Shown: in pieces, positions 40,226 to 49,838 of the stretch | How positions within the stretch are numbered: the first letter of the stretch is position 1 | How the letters are laid out: each line of letters starts with the position of its first letter | Origin: Bacteroidota bacterium | GTDB taxonomy: Bacteria > Bacteroidota > Bacteroidia > 2-12-FULL-35-15 | Length of the DNA: 64,000 nt | Reading direction: 5' to 3' | Assembly: GCA_016707685.1 (NCBI GenBank) | Contig: JADJHE010000014.1 | Location: 1 to 64,000, forward strand | Notes under the pieces: generated by a model | Database searches by the model: none | Told to the model about the DNA's origin: nothing | What the model saw: only the letters and a program-made list of their open reading frames with translations | Made by a program: the position numbers and the translations under genes

Positions 40226-40495
40226 ATGGCATCAGATAATTCAGAAATCAGATATCTTACACCTCCAACAGTGGATGTGAAGAAAAAGAAATACTGCCGT
40301 TTCAAAAAAAGCGGAATTAAGTATATCGACTATAAAGACGCAAACTTTTTATTGAAGTTTGTAAATGAGCAAGGTAAAATTTTACCTCGCAGATTAACAG
40401 GTACATCAGTTAAATATCAACGTAAAGTTTCTAAAGCAGTAAAACGTGCTCGTCACCTTGCATTATTGCCTTATGTAGCTGATATGTTAAAATAA
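40226..40495 (+). CDS. rpsR: 30S ribosomal protein S18
   Basis: The 89-residue basic protein binds 16S rRNA together with S6. The core DYKDANFLLKFVNEQGKILP and RRLTGTSVKYQRKVSKAVKR are S18 signatures. It lies between rpsF and rplI, 15 bases before the latter. One CPxxC-type zinc cysteine seen in some S18 proteins is absent; there is a single C near residue 24. Confidence 0.97.
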   Translation: MASDNSEIRYLTPPTVDVKKKKYCRFKKSGIKYIDYKDANFLLKFVNEQGKILPRRLTGTSVKYQRKVSKAVKRARHLALLPYVADMLK

Positions 40496-40510
40496 TCAGG
40501 AGCTAACAAA

Positions 40511-40960
40511 ATGGAAGTAATTTTAAAACAAGACGTTAAGAACCTTGGATACAAGGATGACGTAGTAAGTGTAAAACCTGGTTACGGAAGAAATTTTTTA
40601 ATTCCGAAAGGTTTAGCGGCTGTTGCAACAGTTTCAACTAAAAAAGTTTTAGCAGAAACAGTTAAACAACGTGCATTTAAAGAACAAAAAATCAAAGCGG
40701 CTGCAGAAGCTACTGCTGCTAAATTGAAAGATATGGTTGTTAAAGTTGGTGCTAAAGTAGGGGAGTCTGGAAAGATTTTCGGATCAGTTACTTCAGTTCA
40801 ATTGGCTGATGCAATCAAAAAATTAGGTTATGATGTTGATAGAAAAAACATTGAAATCGTAGATGCTGACAATCTTAAAACTGTTGGTACTTACACTGCA
40901 AATGTTCGTTTCCACAAAGAAGTAACTGGAACACTTTCTTTTGAAGTAGTTCAAGAATAA
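40511..40960 (+). CDS. rplI: 50S ribosomal protein L9
   Basis: The 149-residue protein has the two globular domains of L9 joined by a long helix. The N-terminal domain shows VILKQDVKNLGYKDDVVSVK and GYGRNFLIPKGLA; the C-terminal one GKIFGSVTSVQLADAIKK. It is last in the operon, followed by a strong terminator. An AGGAGC run before its ATG is an unusually good Shine-Dalgarno for this window. Confidence 0.97.
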   Translation: MEVILKQDVKNLGYKDDVVSVKPGYGRNFLIPKGLAAVATVSTKKVLAETVKQRAFKEQKIKAAAEATAAKLKDMVVKVGAKVGESGKIFGSVTSVQLADAIKKLGYDVDRKNIEIVDADNLKTVGTYTANVRFHKEVTGTLSFEVVQE

Positions 40961-40976
40961 TTTTTTTGAAATCCAT

Positions 40977-41006
40977 AAAAAGGCTTCGCATTTGCGAAGC
41001 CTTTTT
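40977..41006 (+). terminator. Terminator of the rpsF operon
   Basis: AAAAAGGCTTCGC (40977-40989) pairs with GCGAAGCCTTTTT (40994-41006) around a four-base loop, followed by more T. Confidence 0.92.
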
Positions 41007-41023
41007 TATTTAATTTAGGTAGC

Positions 41024-41362
41024 ATGGAAACAATTACCATTAAAGAAGCCCAACAAAAAGTAGACGAGTGGATAAAGACACACGGTGTTCGCTATTTTTC
41101 GGAGTTAACGAACATGGCCATTCTAACAGAAGAAGTGGGCGAAGTGGCGCGCATCATTGCTCGAGAGTATGGCGAACAATCATTTAAGAAAAAAGAAAAA
41201 GATAAAAATTTATCGGATGAATTAGCCGATGTACTTTTTGTATTGATATGCATTGCAAATCAAACAGGTGTAGATTTAGATAAAGCGTTCAAAAAAAATA
41301 TTGAAAAGAAAACAAAACGCGATCACAAACGTCACAAAGAGAATAAAAAGTTAAAGAAGTAA
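41024..41362 (+). CDS. MazG-like nucleotide pyrophosphohydrolase
   Basis: The 112-residue protein is an all-alpha NTP pyrophosphatase. The metal-binding EExxE is in LTEEVGEVARI and the ExxD in SDELADVLFVL. It is a single-domain, short form, with a lysine-rich tail, as in the Bacteroidota nucleotide pyrophosphohydrolase group. These enzymes clean non-canonical nucleotides. It begins 18 bases after the rplI terminator. Confidence 0.92.
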   Translation: METITIKEAQQKVDEWIKTHGVRYFSELTNMAILTEEVGEVARIIAREYGEQSFKKKEKDKNLSDELADVLFVLICIANQTGVDLDKAFKKNIEKKTKRDHKRHKENKKLKK

Positions 41363-41366
41363 TGTG

Positions 41367-41418
41367 AAATTCATTCATGAATGGTGATTAGCATTAACCA
41401 ATATTCATGAATGAATTT
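41367..41418. terminator. Long inverted repeat between convergent mazG-like and LOG genes
   Basis: A perfect 16-base stem (41367-41382 with 41403-41418) encloses 20 bases. Each arm contains the self-complementary ATTCATGAAT. T-rich sequence follows on the plus strand. A bidirectional terminator is likely, but a protein-binding site is possible because the stem is A+T rich. Confidence 0.6.
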
Positions 41419-41423
41419 TATTT

Positions 41424-42137
41424 TTAGAAATTCGGTTTCAATAAATATTTTGAATAGAATTCAGTAATGATTGCAACAGCTTCATCAGCTTCATCTACAA
41501 TGTGAAACAGTTCTAAATCTTTTTCACTGATATTGTGTTCCTCCAATAACATGGTTTGTTTAACCCATGCTAATAAACCTTCCCAATATTTTTTTCCTAC
41601 TAATACAATTGGAAAGTGTGCTACTTTATTTGTTTGAATTAATGTTATAGATTCAAATAATTCATCCAATGTTCCAAATCCTCCTGGCATTGCAATAAAC
41701 CCTTGGGAGTATTTTAAGAAAATTGTTTTACGAACAAAAAAGTAGTCAAAATTGATATTCTTGTCATTGTCAACAAATGGATTGGAGCTTTGCTCAAATG
41801 GCAATACAATGTTTAAACCAACCGATTTTCCACCAGCAGCTTTCGCCCCTTTGTTAGCCGCTTCCATGATACCTGGCCCGCCACCAGTAATTACTCCGTA
41901 GCCTTCTTTCGTTAGTTTAAATGCAATGTCTTCAGCCAATTTGTAATAAGTATTTTCTGGACTAGTACGTGCTGAACCAAAAATTGAAACGCATGGTCCA
42001 ATACGACTCATTTTTTCAAAGCCTTCAACAAACTCACTCATGATTTTAAATATTTGCCATGAGTCGGATGCTTTTATATCATTCCAATCCTTGGATGCAA
42101 ATGCTTTTCTGATTTTATCTTCATCGTTATTTGTCAT
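41424..42137 (-). CDS. LOG family (TIGR00730) nucleotide 5'-monophosphate phosphoribohydrolase
   Basis: The 237-residue Rossmann protein has GGGPGIMEAANKGAKAAGG and PGGFGTLDELFE, the two motifs of LOG proteins that release bases from (cytokinin) nucleoside monophosphates. It has the N-terminal extension of the longer Bacteroidota form. The natural substrate here is unknown and may be AMP or a related nucleotide. It sits 43 bases downstream of uvrA. Confidence 0.92.
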   Translation of the reverse strand: MTNNDEDKIRKAFASKDWNDIKASDSWQIFKIMSEFVEGFEKMSRIGPCVSIFGSARTSPENTYYKLAEDIAFKLTKEGYGVITGGGPGIMEAANKGAKAAGGKSVGLNIVLPFEQSSNPFVDNDKNINFDYFFVRKTIFLKYSQGFIAMPGGFGTLDELFESITLIQTNKVAHFPIVLVGKKYWEGLLAWVKQTMLLEEHNISEKDLELFHIVDEADEAVAIITEFYSKYLLKPNF

Positions 42138-42180
42138 AAACTACGAATTGTTTTAGTGTAATTTTTTTAGTAATACGAAT

Positions 42181-45042
42181 CTAGCTATTCATTTCCATTT
42201 TTAAAAACTTAGCTGTATAGCTTTCTTTATTTTTAATAATTTCTTCTGGTGTTCCCTCACAAAGTACTTGTCCACCTGCATTTCCACCTTCAAGTCCAAT
42301 GTCAATTATATGATCTGCAACTTTTATAATATCCATATTGTGTTCAATCACCAAGACGGTATTTCCGCTATCCACCAATTTATCTAATACTTCCAATAAT
42401 ATTCGAATGTCTTCGAAATGTAATCCTGTTGTTGGTTCGTCTAAAATATAGAATGTATTACCTGTATCGCGTTTACTTAATTCAGTTGCAAGTTTTACAC
42501 GTTGTGCTTCACCGCCCGATAAAGTTGTGCTTTGCTGACCTAAGGTTATATAACCCAAACCAACATCTTGTAATGTTCTTATTTTTTGAATGATAGAAGG
42601 AATGCTTGCGAAAAATTCAACAGCTACATCAATGGTCATGTTTAATACATCGCTAATTGATTTTCCTTTAAAACGAATTTCTAAGGTTTCTTTGTTGTAG
42701 CGTTTACCATTACATGTTTCACAATTTACGTACACATCGGGTAAAAAGTTCATTTCAATGGTTCTTAATCCAGCTCCCTGACATGTTTCGCAACGGCCGC
42801 CTTTTACATTGAATGAAAAACGTCCTGCTTTATAACCACGAATTTTAGCTTCTGGAATTTCCGCAAACAAGTTACGTATATCCGAAAATACATTGGTGTA
42901 AGTTGCTGGATTACTTCTTGGTGTTCGTCCGATTGGTGATTGATCAATATCAATTACTTTATCAATGTGTTCTAATCCAGTAATGGATTTATACGGCATT
43001 GGCTTTTTTTCGGAACGATAAAAATGTTTGCTTAAAATTGGATAAAGCGTTTCGTTAATCAAGGTCGATTTTCCACTACCTGAAACTCCTGTTACACATA
43101 TTAGTTTTCCAAGTGGTAATGATATGGAAACATTTTTCAAGTTGTTTCCTGTAGCTCCTTTTAGGATTAAATGTTTTCCATTTCCTTTTCTTCGTTGCTC
43201 TGGAATTTTTATTCCTTTTACACCATTGATGTAATCAGCAGTAAGTGTATGGAATTTTAATATTTCGGTTGGTGTGCCTTGTGCAATTACTTTTCCTCCG
43301 TGTACTCCAGCAGCAGGTCCAATGTCTAATACATGATCGGCTGCAAGAATCATTTCTTTATCATGTTCTACTACTAAAACAGAATTACCAATTTCTTTTA
43401 AGTTTTTCAATGCTGTTATTAAACGCACATTATCACGTTGATGCAATCCAATACTTGGTTCATCTAAAATATACAGAACACCAACTAATTGTGATCCAAT
43501 TTGTGTTGCTAAGCGAATACGTTGTGCTTCTCCACCCGAAAGTGTTCTGGAGCTTCTATTCAAGGATAAATAATCCAAACCAACATCTAATAAAAATTGA
43601 ATTCTGGTTCTTATTTCTTTTAATACTTCTTTTGCAATGGTATTTTGTTTCGCATCAATGCGAGATTCAATATCCTTGAACCACTCATTTAATTCGGTGA
43701 TACCCATTTGCGAAATTTCCGCAATGTTCTTGTTGTCGATTTTGAAATTTAAGGATTCTTGACGCAAGCGGGTTCCTTCGCATTTTGGACAAGTTACTTT
43801 ATTCATAAAACCTTGAATCCATTTTTCAATGGTTGGTGAACTTTGTTCATCATTTTGTTTTACAATAAAGTTGGCGATGCCTTCAAAAGCTATGCTATAG
43901 CTTGTTGCAGCACTATCGGTGTATTGTTTGATTTTAAATACTTCATCAGATCCAAATAAAATAGTATTCATTGCATCCTCTGAAATATCTTCAACAGGAG
44001 TGTCTAATGTGAAACCATATTTATCACCTATAGCTTCTAATTGTTTGAATATCCATGTTCCTTTATACGGACCAATAGGAGCAATAGCTCCTTTTTTTAT
44101 CGTAGATTTTTTATTTGGAATAATTTTGTTGATATCGATTTCGGAAATCATTCCCAAACCATTACACTTATGGCAAGCGCCATAGGGGGAGTTGAATGAA
44201 AATAAATTCGGTTGTGGTTCATCATATGATATTCCTGAGGTAGGACACATTAAATGACGAGAATAATATTCTACTTTCCCAAATTCATCTTCAAAAGTTC
44301 CTTTTTCAAAAGGTTGAACCATGATGATTCCTTTTCCTTGTTTCATTGCCAGTTGCAATGATTCTGAAATGCGTGGACGTGAATCGGCATTTACATCCAA
44401 TCGATCGATTACGATTTCGATATCGTGCACTTTGTAGCGATCAAGCTGAACACGTTTTGTTAGTTCTACAACTTCACCATCAATCCGGACACGTAAGTAT
44501 CCCCATTTTTTTATTTGTTCGAAGAGTTCACGATAATGCCCTTTACGGCCTTTTACAACTGGTGCTAGGATCAATACTTTTTTATCGTAAAATTTTTCAA
44601 GAATCAATTGAATGATTTGATCATCTGAGTAGCGTACCATTTTTTCGCCCGTTACATAGCTGAATGCTTCAGAAGCACGTGCATATAACAAGCGTAGGAA
44701 ATCGTATATTTCAGTAATTGTACCCACTGTTGAACGTGGGTTTTTGTTTACTGTTTTTTGTTCGATAGAAATAACGGGGCTTAACCCTGTTATTTTATCC
44801 ACATCAGGACGTTCCATGTTGCCAAGGAATTGGCGAGCATATGCAGAAAAACTTTCAATGTATCTACGTTGTCCTTCCGCATAGATTGTATCAAATGCTA
44901 AGGATGATTTTCCACTACCACTTAATCCCGTAATTACTACCAGTTTATTACGTGGAATGGTAACATCTATATTTTTAAGGTTGTGTACACGAGCTCCTAC
45001 AACTTCTAAAAACTCACTTTCACTTATTGTTTCTGTTGACAT
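42181..45042 (-). CDS. uvrA: UvrABC excinuclease subunit A
   Basis: UvrA finds bulky DNA damage and loads UvrB. The 953-residue protein has two ATPase halves, with GLSGSGKSSLAFDTIYAEGQ and GVSGSGKSTLINETLYP Walker motifs, LSGGEAQRIRLATQIGS and LSGGEAQRVKLATELSKR signatures, and CxxC zinc modules, including CETCQGAG and CETCNGKRYN. Length is normal. No internal break is present despite the long frame. Confidence 0.98.
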   Translation of the reverse strand: MSTETISESEFLEVVGARVHNLKNIDVTIPRNKLVVITGLSGSGKSSLAFDTIYAEGQRRYIESFSAYARQFLGNMERPDVDKITGLSPVISIEQKTVNKNPRSTVGTITEIYDFLRLLYARASEAFSYVTGEKMVRYSDDQIIQLILEKFYDKKVLILAPVVKGRKGHYRELFEQIKKWGYLRVRIDGEVVELTKRVQLDRYKVHDIEIVIDRLDVNADSRPRISESLQLAMKQGKGIIMVQPFEKGTFEDEFGKVEYYSRHLMCPTSGISYDEPQPNLFSFNSPYGACHKCNGLGMISEIDINKIIPNKKSTIKKGAIAPIGPYKGTWIFKQLEAIGDKYGFTLDTPVEDISEDAMNTILFGSDEVFKIKQYTDSAATSYSIAFEGIANFIVKQNDEQSSPTIEKWIQGFMNKVTCPKCEGTRLRQESLNFKIDNKNIAEISQMGITELNEWFKDIESRIDAKQNTIAKEVLKEIRTRIQFLLDVGLDYLSLNRSSRTLSGGEAQRIRLATQIGSQLVGVLYILDEPSIGLHQRDNVRLITALKNLKEIGNSVLVVEHDKEMILAADHVLDIGPAAGVHGGKVIAQGTPTEILKFHTLTADYINGVKGIKIPEQRRKGNGKHLILKGATGNNLKNVSISLPLGKLICVTGVSGSGKSTLINETLYPILSKHFYRSEKKPMPYKSITGLEHIDKVIDIDQSPIGRTPRSNPATYTNVFSDIRNLFAEIPEAKIRGYKAGRFSFNVKGGRCETCQGAGLRTIEMNFLPDVYVNCETCNGKRYNKETLEIRFKGKSISDVLNMTIDVAVEFFASIPSIIQKIRTLQDVGLGYITLGQQSTTLSGGEAQRVKLATELSKRDTGNTFYILDEPTTGLHFEDIRILLEVLDKLVDSGNTVLVIEHNMDIIKVADHIIDIGLEGGNAGGQVLCEGTPEEIIKNKESYTAKFLKMEMNS

Positions 45043-45345
45043 TTTTTGTTTGCTTTTCTTTCCTCAATTTCTGATACCGAAAATTTGTTTTTGTTACATC
45101 TATAAAGCCTAACAAAGATACGGAAGTATTGTTGGATGGACAAGGGGTGGAATTCTCTTGAAAATGTTGGACTTAAGGCTGTTTCCTTCAGTTTTTGAAT
45201 AAAAGTGTAAATGTTTGGGTTTTATTTGATCTGTTTTTGAATGTGTTAAAAAATGATTAGGTTTATGTAAGGAAAATGTAAGTTCAGGCGAAGGGTTCGT
45301 TTTTTCCTGTCGTCTATCACTATAACTAACAAGAAATCGAATTCA
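45043..45345. other. Non-coding interval between uvrA and the CotH gene
   Basis: A divergent 303-base region without genes. It carries the uvrA promoter at 45113-45143. For the rightward CotH gene only T-rich sequence with no clear TAnnTTTG box is seen. Confidence 0.5.
45113..45143 (-). promoter_or_regulatory. Promoter for uvrA
   Basis: On the minus strand: TTG (45141-45143), a 20-base spacer and TATCTTTG (45113-45120), 70 bases before the start codon. No LexA-like box was recognised near it. Confidence 0.6.
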
Positions 45346-47604
45346 ATGAAAAAAAATCTGTTCTCTTTCATATTTGCTATTGTGGTAAATATGGGAATTT
45401 CTCAAACGCTTTACGATATAAATACTATTCAAACCATAGAAATCAACTTTACTCAAACAAATTGGGATTATATGTTAGATACAGCTACTGCTGGTTATGA
45501 AAGTGATATTATGGCTAATTGGGTGAAAATTAATGGTGTTCAGTATGATAGTGTTGGTGTGCGTTACAAAGGGAATAGTACTTACAATGCAAATCAAGTT
45601 AAAAATCCTTTTCATATTACCTTGGATGCATTTAAAAATCAGGACTATCAAGGTTATACAGATATTAAATTAAGCAATGTTGCAAAAGATCCTTCTTTTG
45701 TGCGAGAAGTGATGTCCTACAAAATATTACGTAAATACATGCATGCTCCTTTATCAAACTACGCAAATGTGTCTGTAAATGGATCACTCATTGGTTTGTA
45801 TGTGAATTCAGAATCGGTTTCTAAATCGTTTGTGAATAATCATTTTTATTCAAATGACAATGCTTTTTTTAAATGCAATCCACCTGCAGGTGCTGGTCCT
45901 GGTTCAACAGCTAAGCCCAATTTGGTTAATTTAGGAACTGATAGTACTTCTTACTATGATGCTTATGAGATGAAGTCGGATTATGGTTGGGCAGATTTGA
46001 TTGCATTGACAGATTCAATAGCTAATAATATTAATAATGTCGAAAAAATATTGGATGTTGATAGAGCTTTATGGATGATTGCGTTTGATAATGTTTTAGT
46101 GAATTTAGATAGCTATATAGGAGGATTTGCTCAGAACTATTATTTGTACAAGGATAATAATGGACGCTTTAATTCTGTTGTTTGGGATTTAAATGAATCG
46201 TTTGGAACGTTCAGCCAAACCGGCACACTTAATTTAACATCTACAATTTCGAAACAACAAATGACACATTTGTTACATGTTAATGATGCTGCTTGGCCAT
46301 TGATAAAACAATTATTAGCAGTGCCAAAATATAAACGTATGTATATTGCTCACATGCGTACTCTTTTAAGCGAAAACTTTGCAAATGGTAGTTATTACAC
46401 CGATGCACAAGTTTTACAAACATTGATTAGTGCGTCCGTATCAGCAGATGTAAATAAGTTTTTTACTTTTTCTCAGTTTACAAGTAACTTAACAACTGAT
46501 GTAGCATCGGGAATGAGTAGTGCACCTGGATTAACAAATTTGATGAATGCACGAAATACATGGTTGAATACACAAACAGAATTTACGGCATCCTATCCAT
46601 CCATTAGTAATATTTTGGCATCGAATACAAGCCCTGCAATAAATTCAACGGTTACGATTACTGCTACAGTAACGAATACAAACACTACAGGCGTTTATTT
46701 AGGATATCGTTATTCTATTGAAGCTGCATTTAAACGCATTCAGATGTATGATGATGGAGTTCATAATGATGGATCGGCTGGAGATAATGTATATGGCGTA
46801 GATGTACCTGTGAATGCATCGTATATGCATTATTACATTTATGCTGAAAATAATAATGCAGGATTATTTTCTCCTGAGCGCGCAGAGTTCGAATATTATT
46901 CTTTGTTTGCAACTATTCCTATGATTAATGCAGGTGAGGTTGCTATTAATGAATTATTAGCATCTAATTCTTTTTTTGGAGCGGATCAGGATGGAGAACA
47001 CGATGATTGGATAGAGTTGTATAACAATACATCTAACTATATAAGTTTAAAAAATGCTTATTTATCAGATGTATCTTTAACTCCTTTAAAATGGATGTTC
47101 CCCGACAATGCAACGATAGCTCCGAACAGCTACCTAATTGTTTGGGCGGATAGCGACACTACACAAGCTGGACTGCATGCAAATTTTAAATTGTCAGCAA
47201 CTGGCGAGCAAGTGGTGTTGTCATACGCAAATGGAACAATAATCGATAATGTAACATTTGGAGTTCAAGCAACTGACGTTTCTTATCAACGTTGTCCGAA
47301 TGGAATCGGTTCTTTTACAGCAACAACTCCAACGTATAATTCTGTAAATTGTGTTGTAGGAATAGACGAGCAGGAGCAAGCCAATGCTGTTCGTTTATAT
47401 CCTAATCCATGTGTTACTTCTTTACACATTTTTTCAGACGAACAGTTTAGTTATGTAGAAGTATTTGACATCATTTCGAAACGAATTGCTTTTTATAATG
47501 CTAAAACAAATTCTTTAACAATTGATGTAAGCAATTACTCAAATGGAATTTATTTTATTAAAATTGATGGAAAAACTGTTCGAAAAATAATAGTTGAACA
47601 TTAA
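45346..47604 (+). CDS. Secreted CotH-kinase-fold protein with lamin-tail domain and T9SS signal
   Basis: The 752-residue protein has a signal peptide (ending GISQ). A CotH domain spans about 25-370, with VGVRYKGNSTY, SYKILRKYMHAPLSNYANV, GLYVNSESV and VVWDLNESFG. A short beta linker, a lamin-tail domain (about 525-650, with INELLASNS and DDWIELYN) and a type A sorting end (VRLYPNPCVTS to RKIIVEH) follow. CotH proteins have an atypical kinase fold and can phosphorylate proteins; the lamin-tail domain is common in secreted Bacteroidota proteins. Export by type IX secretion is expected. Targets are unknown. Confidence 0.9.
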   Translation: MKKNLFSFIFAIVVNMGISQTLYDINTIQTIEINFTQTNWDYMLDTATAGYESDIMANWVKINGVQYDSVGVRYKGNSTYNANQVKNPFHITLDAFKNQDYQGYTDIKLSNVAKDPSFVREVMSYKILRKYMHAPLSNYANVSVNGSLIGLYVNSESVSKSFVNNHFYSNDNAFFKCNPPAGAGPGSTAKPNLVNLGTDSTSYYDAYEMKSDYGWADLIALTDSIANNINNVEKILDVDRALWMIAFDNVLVNLDSYIGGFAQNYYLYKDNNGRFNSVVWDLNESFGTFSQTGTLNLTSTISKQQMTHLLHVNDAAWPLIKQLLAVPKYKRMYIAHMRTLLSENFANGSYYTDAQVLQTLISASVSADVNKFFTFSQFTSNLTTDVASGMSSAPGLTNLMNARNTWLNTQTEFTASYPSISNILASNTSPAINSTVTITATVTNTNTTGVYLGYRYSIEAAFKRIQMYDDGVHNDGSAGDNVYGVDVPVNASYMHYYIYAENNNAGLFSPERAEFEYYSLFATIPMINAGEVAINELLASNSFFGADQDGEHDDWIELYNNTSNYISLKNAYLSDVSLTPLKWMFPDNATIAPNSYLIVWADSDTTQAGLHANFKLSATGEQVVLSYANGTIIDNVTFGVQATDVSYQRCPNGIGSFTATTPTYNSVNCVVGIDEQEQANAVRLYPNPCVTSLHIFSDEQFSYVEVFDIISKRIAFYNAKTNSLTIDVSNYSNGIYFIKIDGKTVRKIIVEH

Positions 47605-47617
47605 GGAATCAATTTTT

Positions 47618-47649
47618 AAAAAAGAATAAGTTTGCGCTTATTCTTTTTT
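47618..47649. terminator. Terminator after the CotH gene
   Basis: AAAAAAGAATAAG (47618-47630) pairs with CTTATTCTTTTTT (47637-47649) around six bases. It lies between convergent genes and can act for both. Confidence 0.85.
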
Positions 47650-47675
47650 TATGCTGTCATTTGTTTGCAGCGGTG

Positions 47676-48704
47676 CTATAATTGTTGTCGAATCTGTTTT
47701 TGAAACGGGAAAGGGATTTGTTTCTTTTCAATATCAACAATTGTAGTTCCTTTTCTAGGAAATTCTATGATGTATTTTTTTTCTGAAGTATTGGTAAGGC
47801 TATTTGATCTTAACCACGGGTTAAGCGTAGTTAGTGTTTCATAATCAAAGCCTTGTGCAATGGCAAATGCACTTAAATCATGAATTGTAGTATCTACCTT
47901 TATTTTTCGAGTGGCAGGTACGCCATATAAATCTCCTTTTTTAATTTGGTAGCCATATACTTTTGGTCGAGATAAAATTTCTTTAATTGCCAACACTTTA
48001 TAAATGTACCTTGCTGTTTCTGCTGTAAGTAATAGTTTATAATAGCTTTCTGCATTTTGTTTGTCAAGTTGTGTTTGAATACCTCCCATTCCTCTATTAT
48101 AAGATGCTGCTACCAATGTCCAGTTATTAAACATTTTGTGCGCTTCCTTAAAATATTTACAAGCGGCTTCTGTCGATTTTTCAACATGATAACGTTCGTC
48201 AACTTCATTTGTAATTTCTAAACCATAGCCCTGCGCTGTGGAACCTATTAGTTGCCAAAATCCTGTTGCGCCTTGTGGTGAAACGGCATTGGTCAATTGG
48301 CTTTCAACAATAGCTAAATATTTAAAATCATCAGGAATTTTATTTCGTTTTAAAATGGGCTCAATGATTGGAAACCATCTGCTAGCACGTTTATGTAAAA
48401 ATAAAGAATGTGTTTGTTCGTATATGTTTTTTTGTAATTCACGTGCAATTGCTCTTCGAACAGTAGGTTCTTTAATGGGTACTTTTTCACCAGCAAAATT
48501 TAAATTTTTTGGAATCGTTACTTTAAAAGAATTATAACTGATGCTAAAATAATCTTCGTAGTTCGAGTCGATTTTTTTAGTGGAATTGTAAAAAGCGATA
48601 ATCTCAAAAACGCCAGTTAATAGAATAATAGCAGCCAATGCTATAAAGGTTTTTTTATGGCCGAGAATAAATTGGTTAATAAGAAAAATATATTTTTTAA
48701 GCAT
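47676..48704 (-). CDS. Membrane-anchored lytic transglycosylase with LysM-like end (MltD-like)
   Basis: The protein cuts peptidoglycan glycan strands. An N-terminal membrane helix (TFIALAAIILLTGVFEIIAFY) is followed by an SLT domain with the catalytic glutamate in YLAIVESQLTNAVSPQGATG and the AASYNRGMGGI motif, then a LysM-like segment at the C-terminus (LSAFAIAQGFDYETLTTLNP). I place the start at the ATG at 48704 (MLKKYIFLINQ), whose first eight bases overlap the end of the upstream gene; the 22 codons before it would lie within that gene. It closes the polysaccharide cluster. Confidence 0.9.
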   Translation of the reverse strand: MLKKYIFLINQFILGHKKTFIALAAIILLTGVFEIIAFYNSTKKIDSNYEDYFSISYNSFKVTIPKNLNFAGEKVPIKEPTVRRAIARELQKNIYEQTHSLFLHKRASRWFPIIEPILKRNKIPDDFKYLAIVESQLTNAVSPQGATGFWQLIGSTAQGYGLEITNEVDERYHVEKSTEAACKYFKEAHKMFNNWTLVAASYNRGMGGIQTQLDKQNAESYYKLLLTAETARYIYKVLAIKEILSRPKVYGYQIKKGDLYGVPATRKIKVDTTIHDLSAFAIAQGFDYETLTTLNPWLRSNSLTNTSEKKYIIEFPRKGTTIVDIEKKQIPFPFQKQIRQQL

Positions 48705-49779
48705 TTTTATTTTTCTTGAGTTTTTGTGTTGGACTATACAAAAACCAGAACAATGCAATAAAATAAACACTAAATAATGTGATGTGTAAGTATCCCCAAT
48801 CTTTAATAAATTTAATTATTAAGAAATTAAAAAACATGGATACGAAACAAATAGCGATGTACAATATTGCAATTCTTTTTTCTGTAATTCCACTGTAAAA
48901 TAAAAAATGAGTAGTGTGATCTTTTCCGCCAATGAAAGGAGAGGAGCCTCTTGCTAAACGGTTAATTGTAACTGTAGTAGTATCAATAATAGGGATAGCA
49001 AATGTGAGAAGCGTTACGAAAAATTGTTTGGATTGGATCAACTCACCATTAACATCAGGAGTATTCCAAAAATAAATGATTCCCATGGCACCTAAGAATA
49101 ATCCTAAAAACTGGCTTCCAGTATCACCCATAAATATTTTTGATGGATGCCAGTTAAAATATAAAAAGCCAATTAATGCTCCCAATACTCCTATTAATAA
49201 AAGGATATTTAGGTTGTAAAAGTCATGATTGATAAATACAATAGCCAAGGCACTCAGTAGTATTGTAACGGACACACTAGCCGTGATGCCGTCCATATTG
49301 TCGAGCATGTTAATTGAATTCATCAGCCCTACAATCCAAAATATAGTCATTCCATAATTTACGCTTGCATCAGTGAAAATTGATATATGAGTACCTGTAC
49401 TAATTAAAATTAAAGCACAACCAATTTGAATAAATAGTTTTAATAATGGTTTCGTATTATATGCATCGTCAGATAGACCCATTAAAAAAGCAAGTGTAGA
49501 TGCTGCTAAAATACCTAATAACTTTTTGTTAAATAAGGCCTGATTTTGTTCGAATAGAACGGGATAGATTGCTAGAGAAATTAAAAAAAGAAGAAAAAAT
49601 GATATACCACCAAGAGCTGGTTTTGCCATTGGACTCCAACGAATAATTGTTTCTTCAGTGTTTCTAATTCCTAAAGAACGAGCAAATTTTAGAAATAAAC
49701 CATTTACTAAAAATGATAGCAGAACAGCACTTATAAAATAAGAACAATAGACTATGATTAGATATAAATTGCCGTCCAT
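48697..49779 (-). CDS. WecA/MraY-like undecaprenyl-phosphate glycosyl-1-phosphate transferase
   Basis: The 360-residue multi-pass membrane enzyme would start a glycan by moving a sugar phosphate to undecaprenyl phosphate. Family motifs are MAKPALGG, GLSDDAYNTKPLLKL (the acidic pair), NMLDNMDGI, IFMGDTGSQFLG and the cytoplasmic GGKDHTTHFLFYSG. MraY would sit in a wall cluster and end differently, so the WecA side is favoured. Its position in the exopolysaccharide cluster agrees. The donor sugar is unknown. Confidence 0.92.
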   Translation of the reverse strand: MDGNLYLIIVYCSYFISAVLLSFLVNGLFLKFARSLGIRNTEETIIRWSPMAKPALGGISFFLLFLISLAIYPVLFEQNQALFNKKLLGILAASTLAFLMGLSDDAYNTKPLLKLFIQIGCALILISTGTHISIFTDASVNYGMTIFWIVGLMNSINMLDNMDGITASVSVTILLSALAIVFINHDFYNLNILLLIGVLGALIGFLYFNWHPSKIFMGDTGSQFLGLFLGAMGIIYFWNTPDVNGELIQSKQFFVTLLTFAIPIIDTTTVTINRLARGSSPFIGGKDHTTHFLFYSGITEKRIAILYIAICFVSMFFNFLIIKFIKDWGYLHITLFSVYFIALFWFLYSPTQKLKKNKNA

Positions 49780-49838
49780 AAAGTTTCGTTTAACCTACCA
49801 ATTATTTAGACGATAATTGATAGTAATAAGTTGCAAAA

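Noticed and set aside
43245..43679. 144-codon plus-strand frame inside uvrA
   Set aside because: Antisense shadow of an intact, strongly conserved gene.
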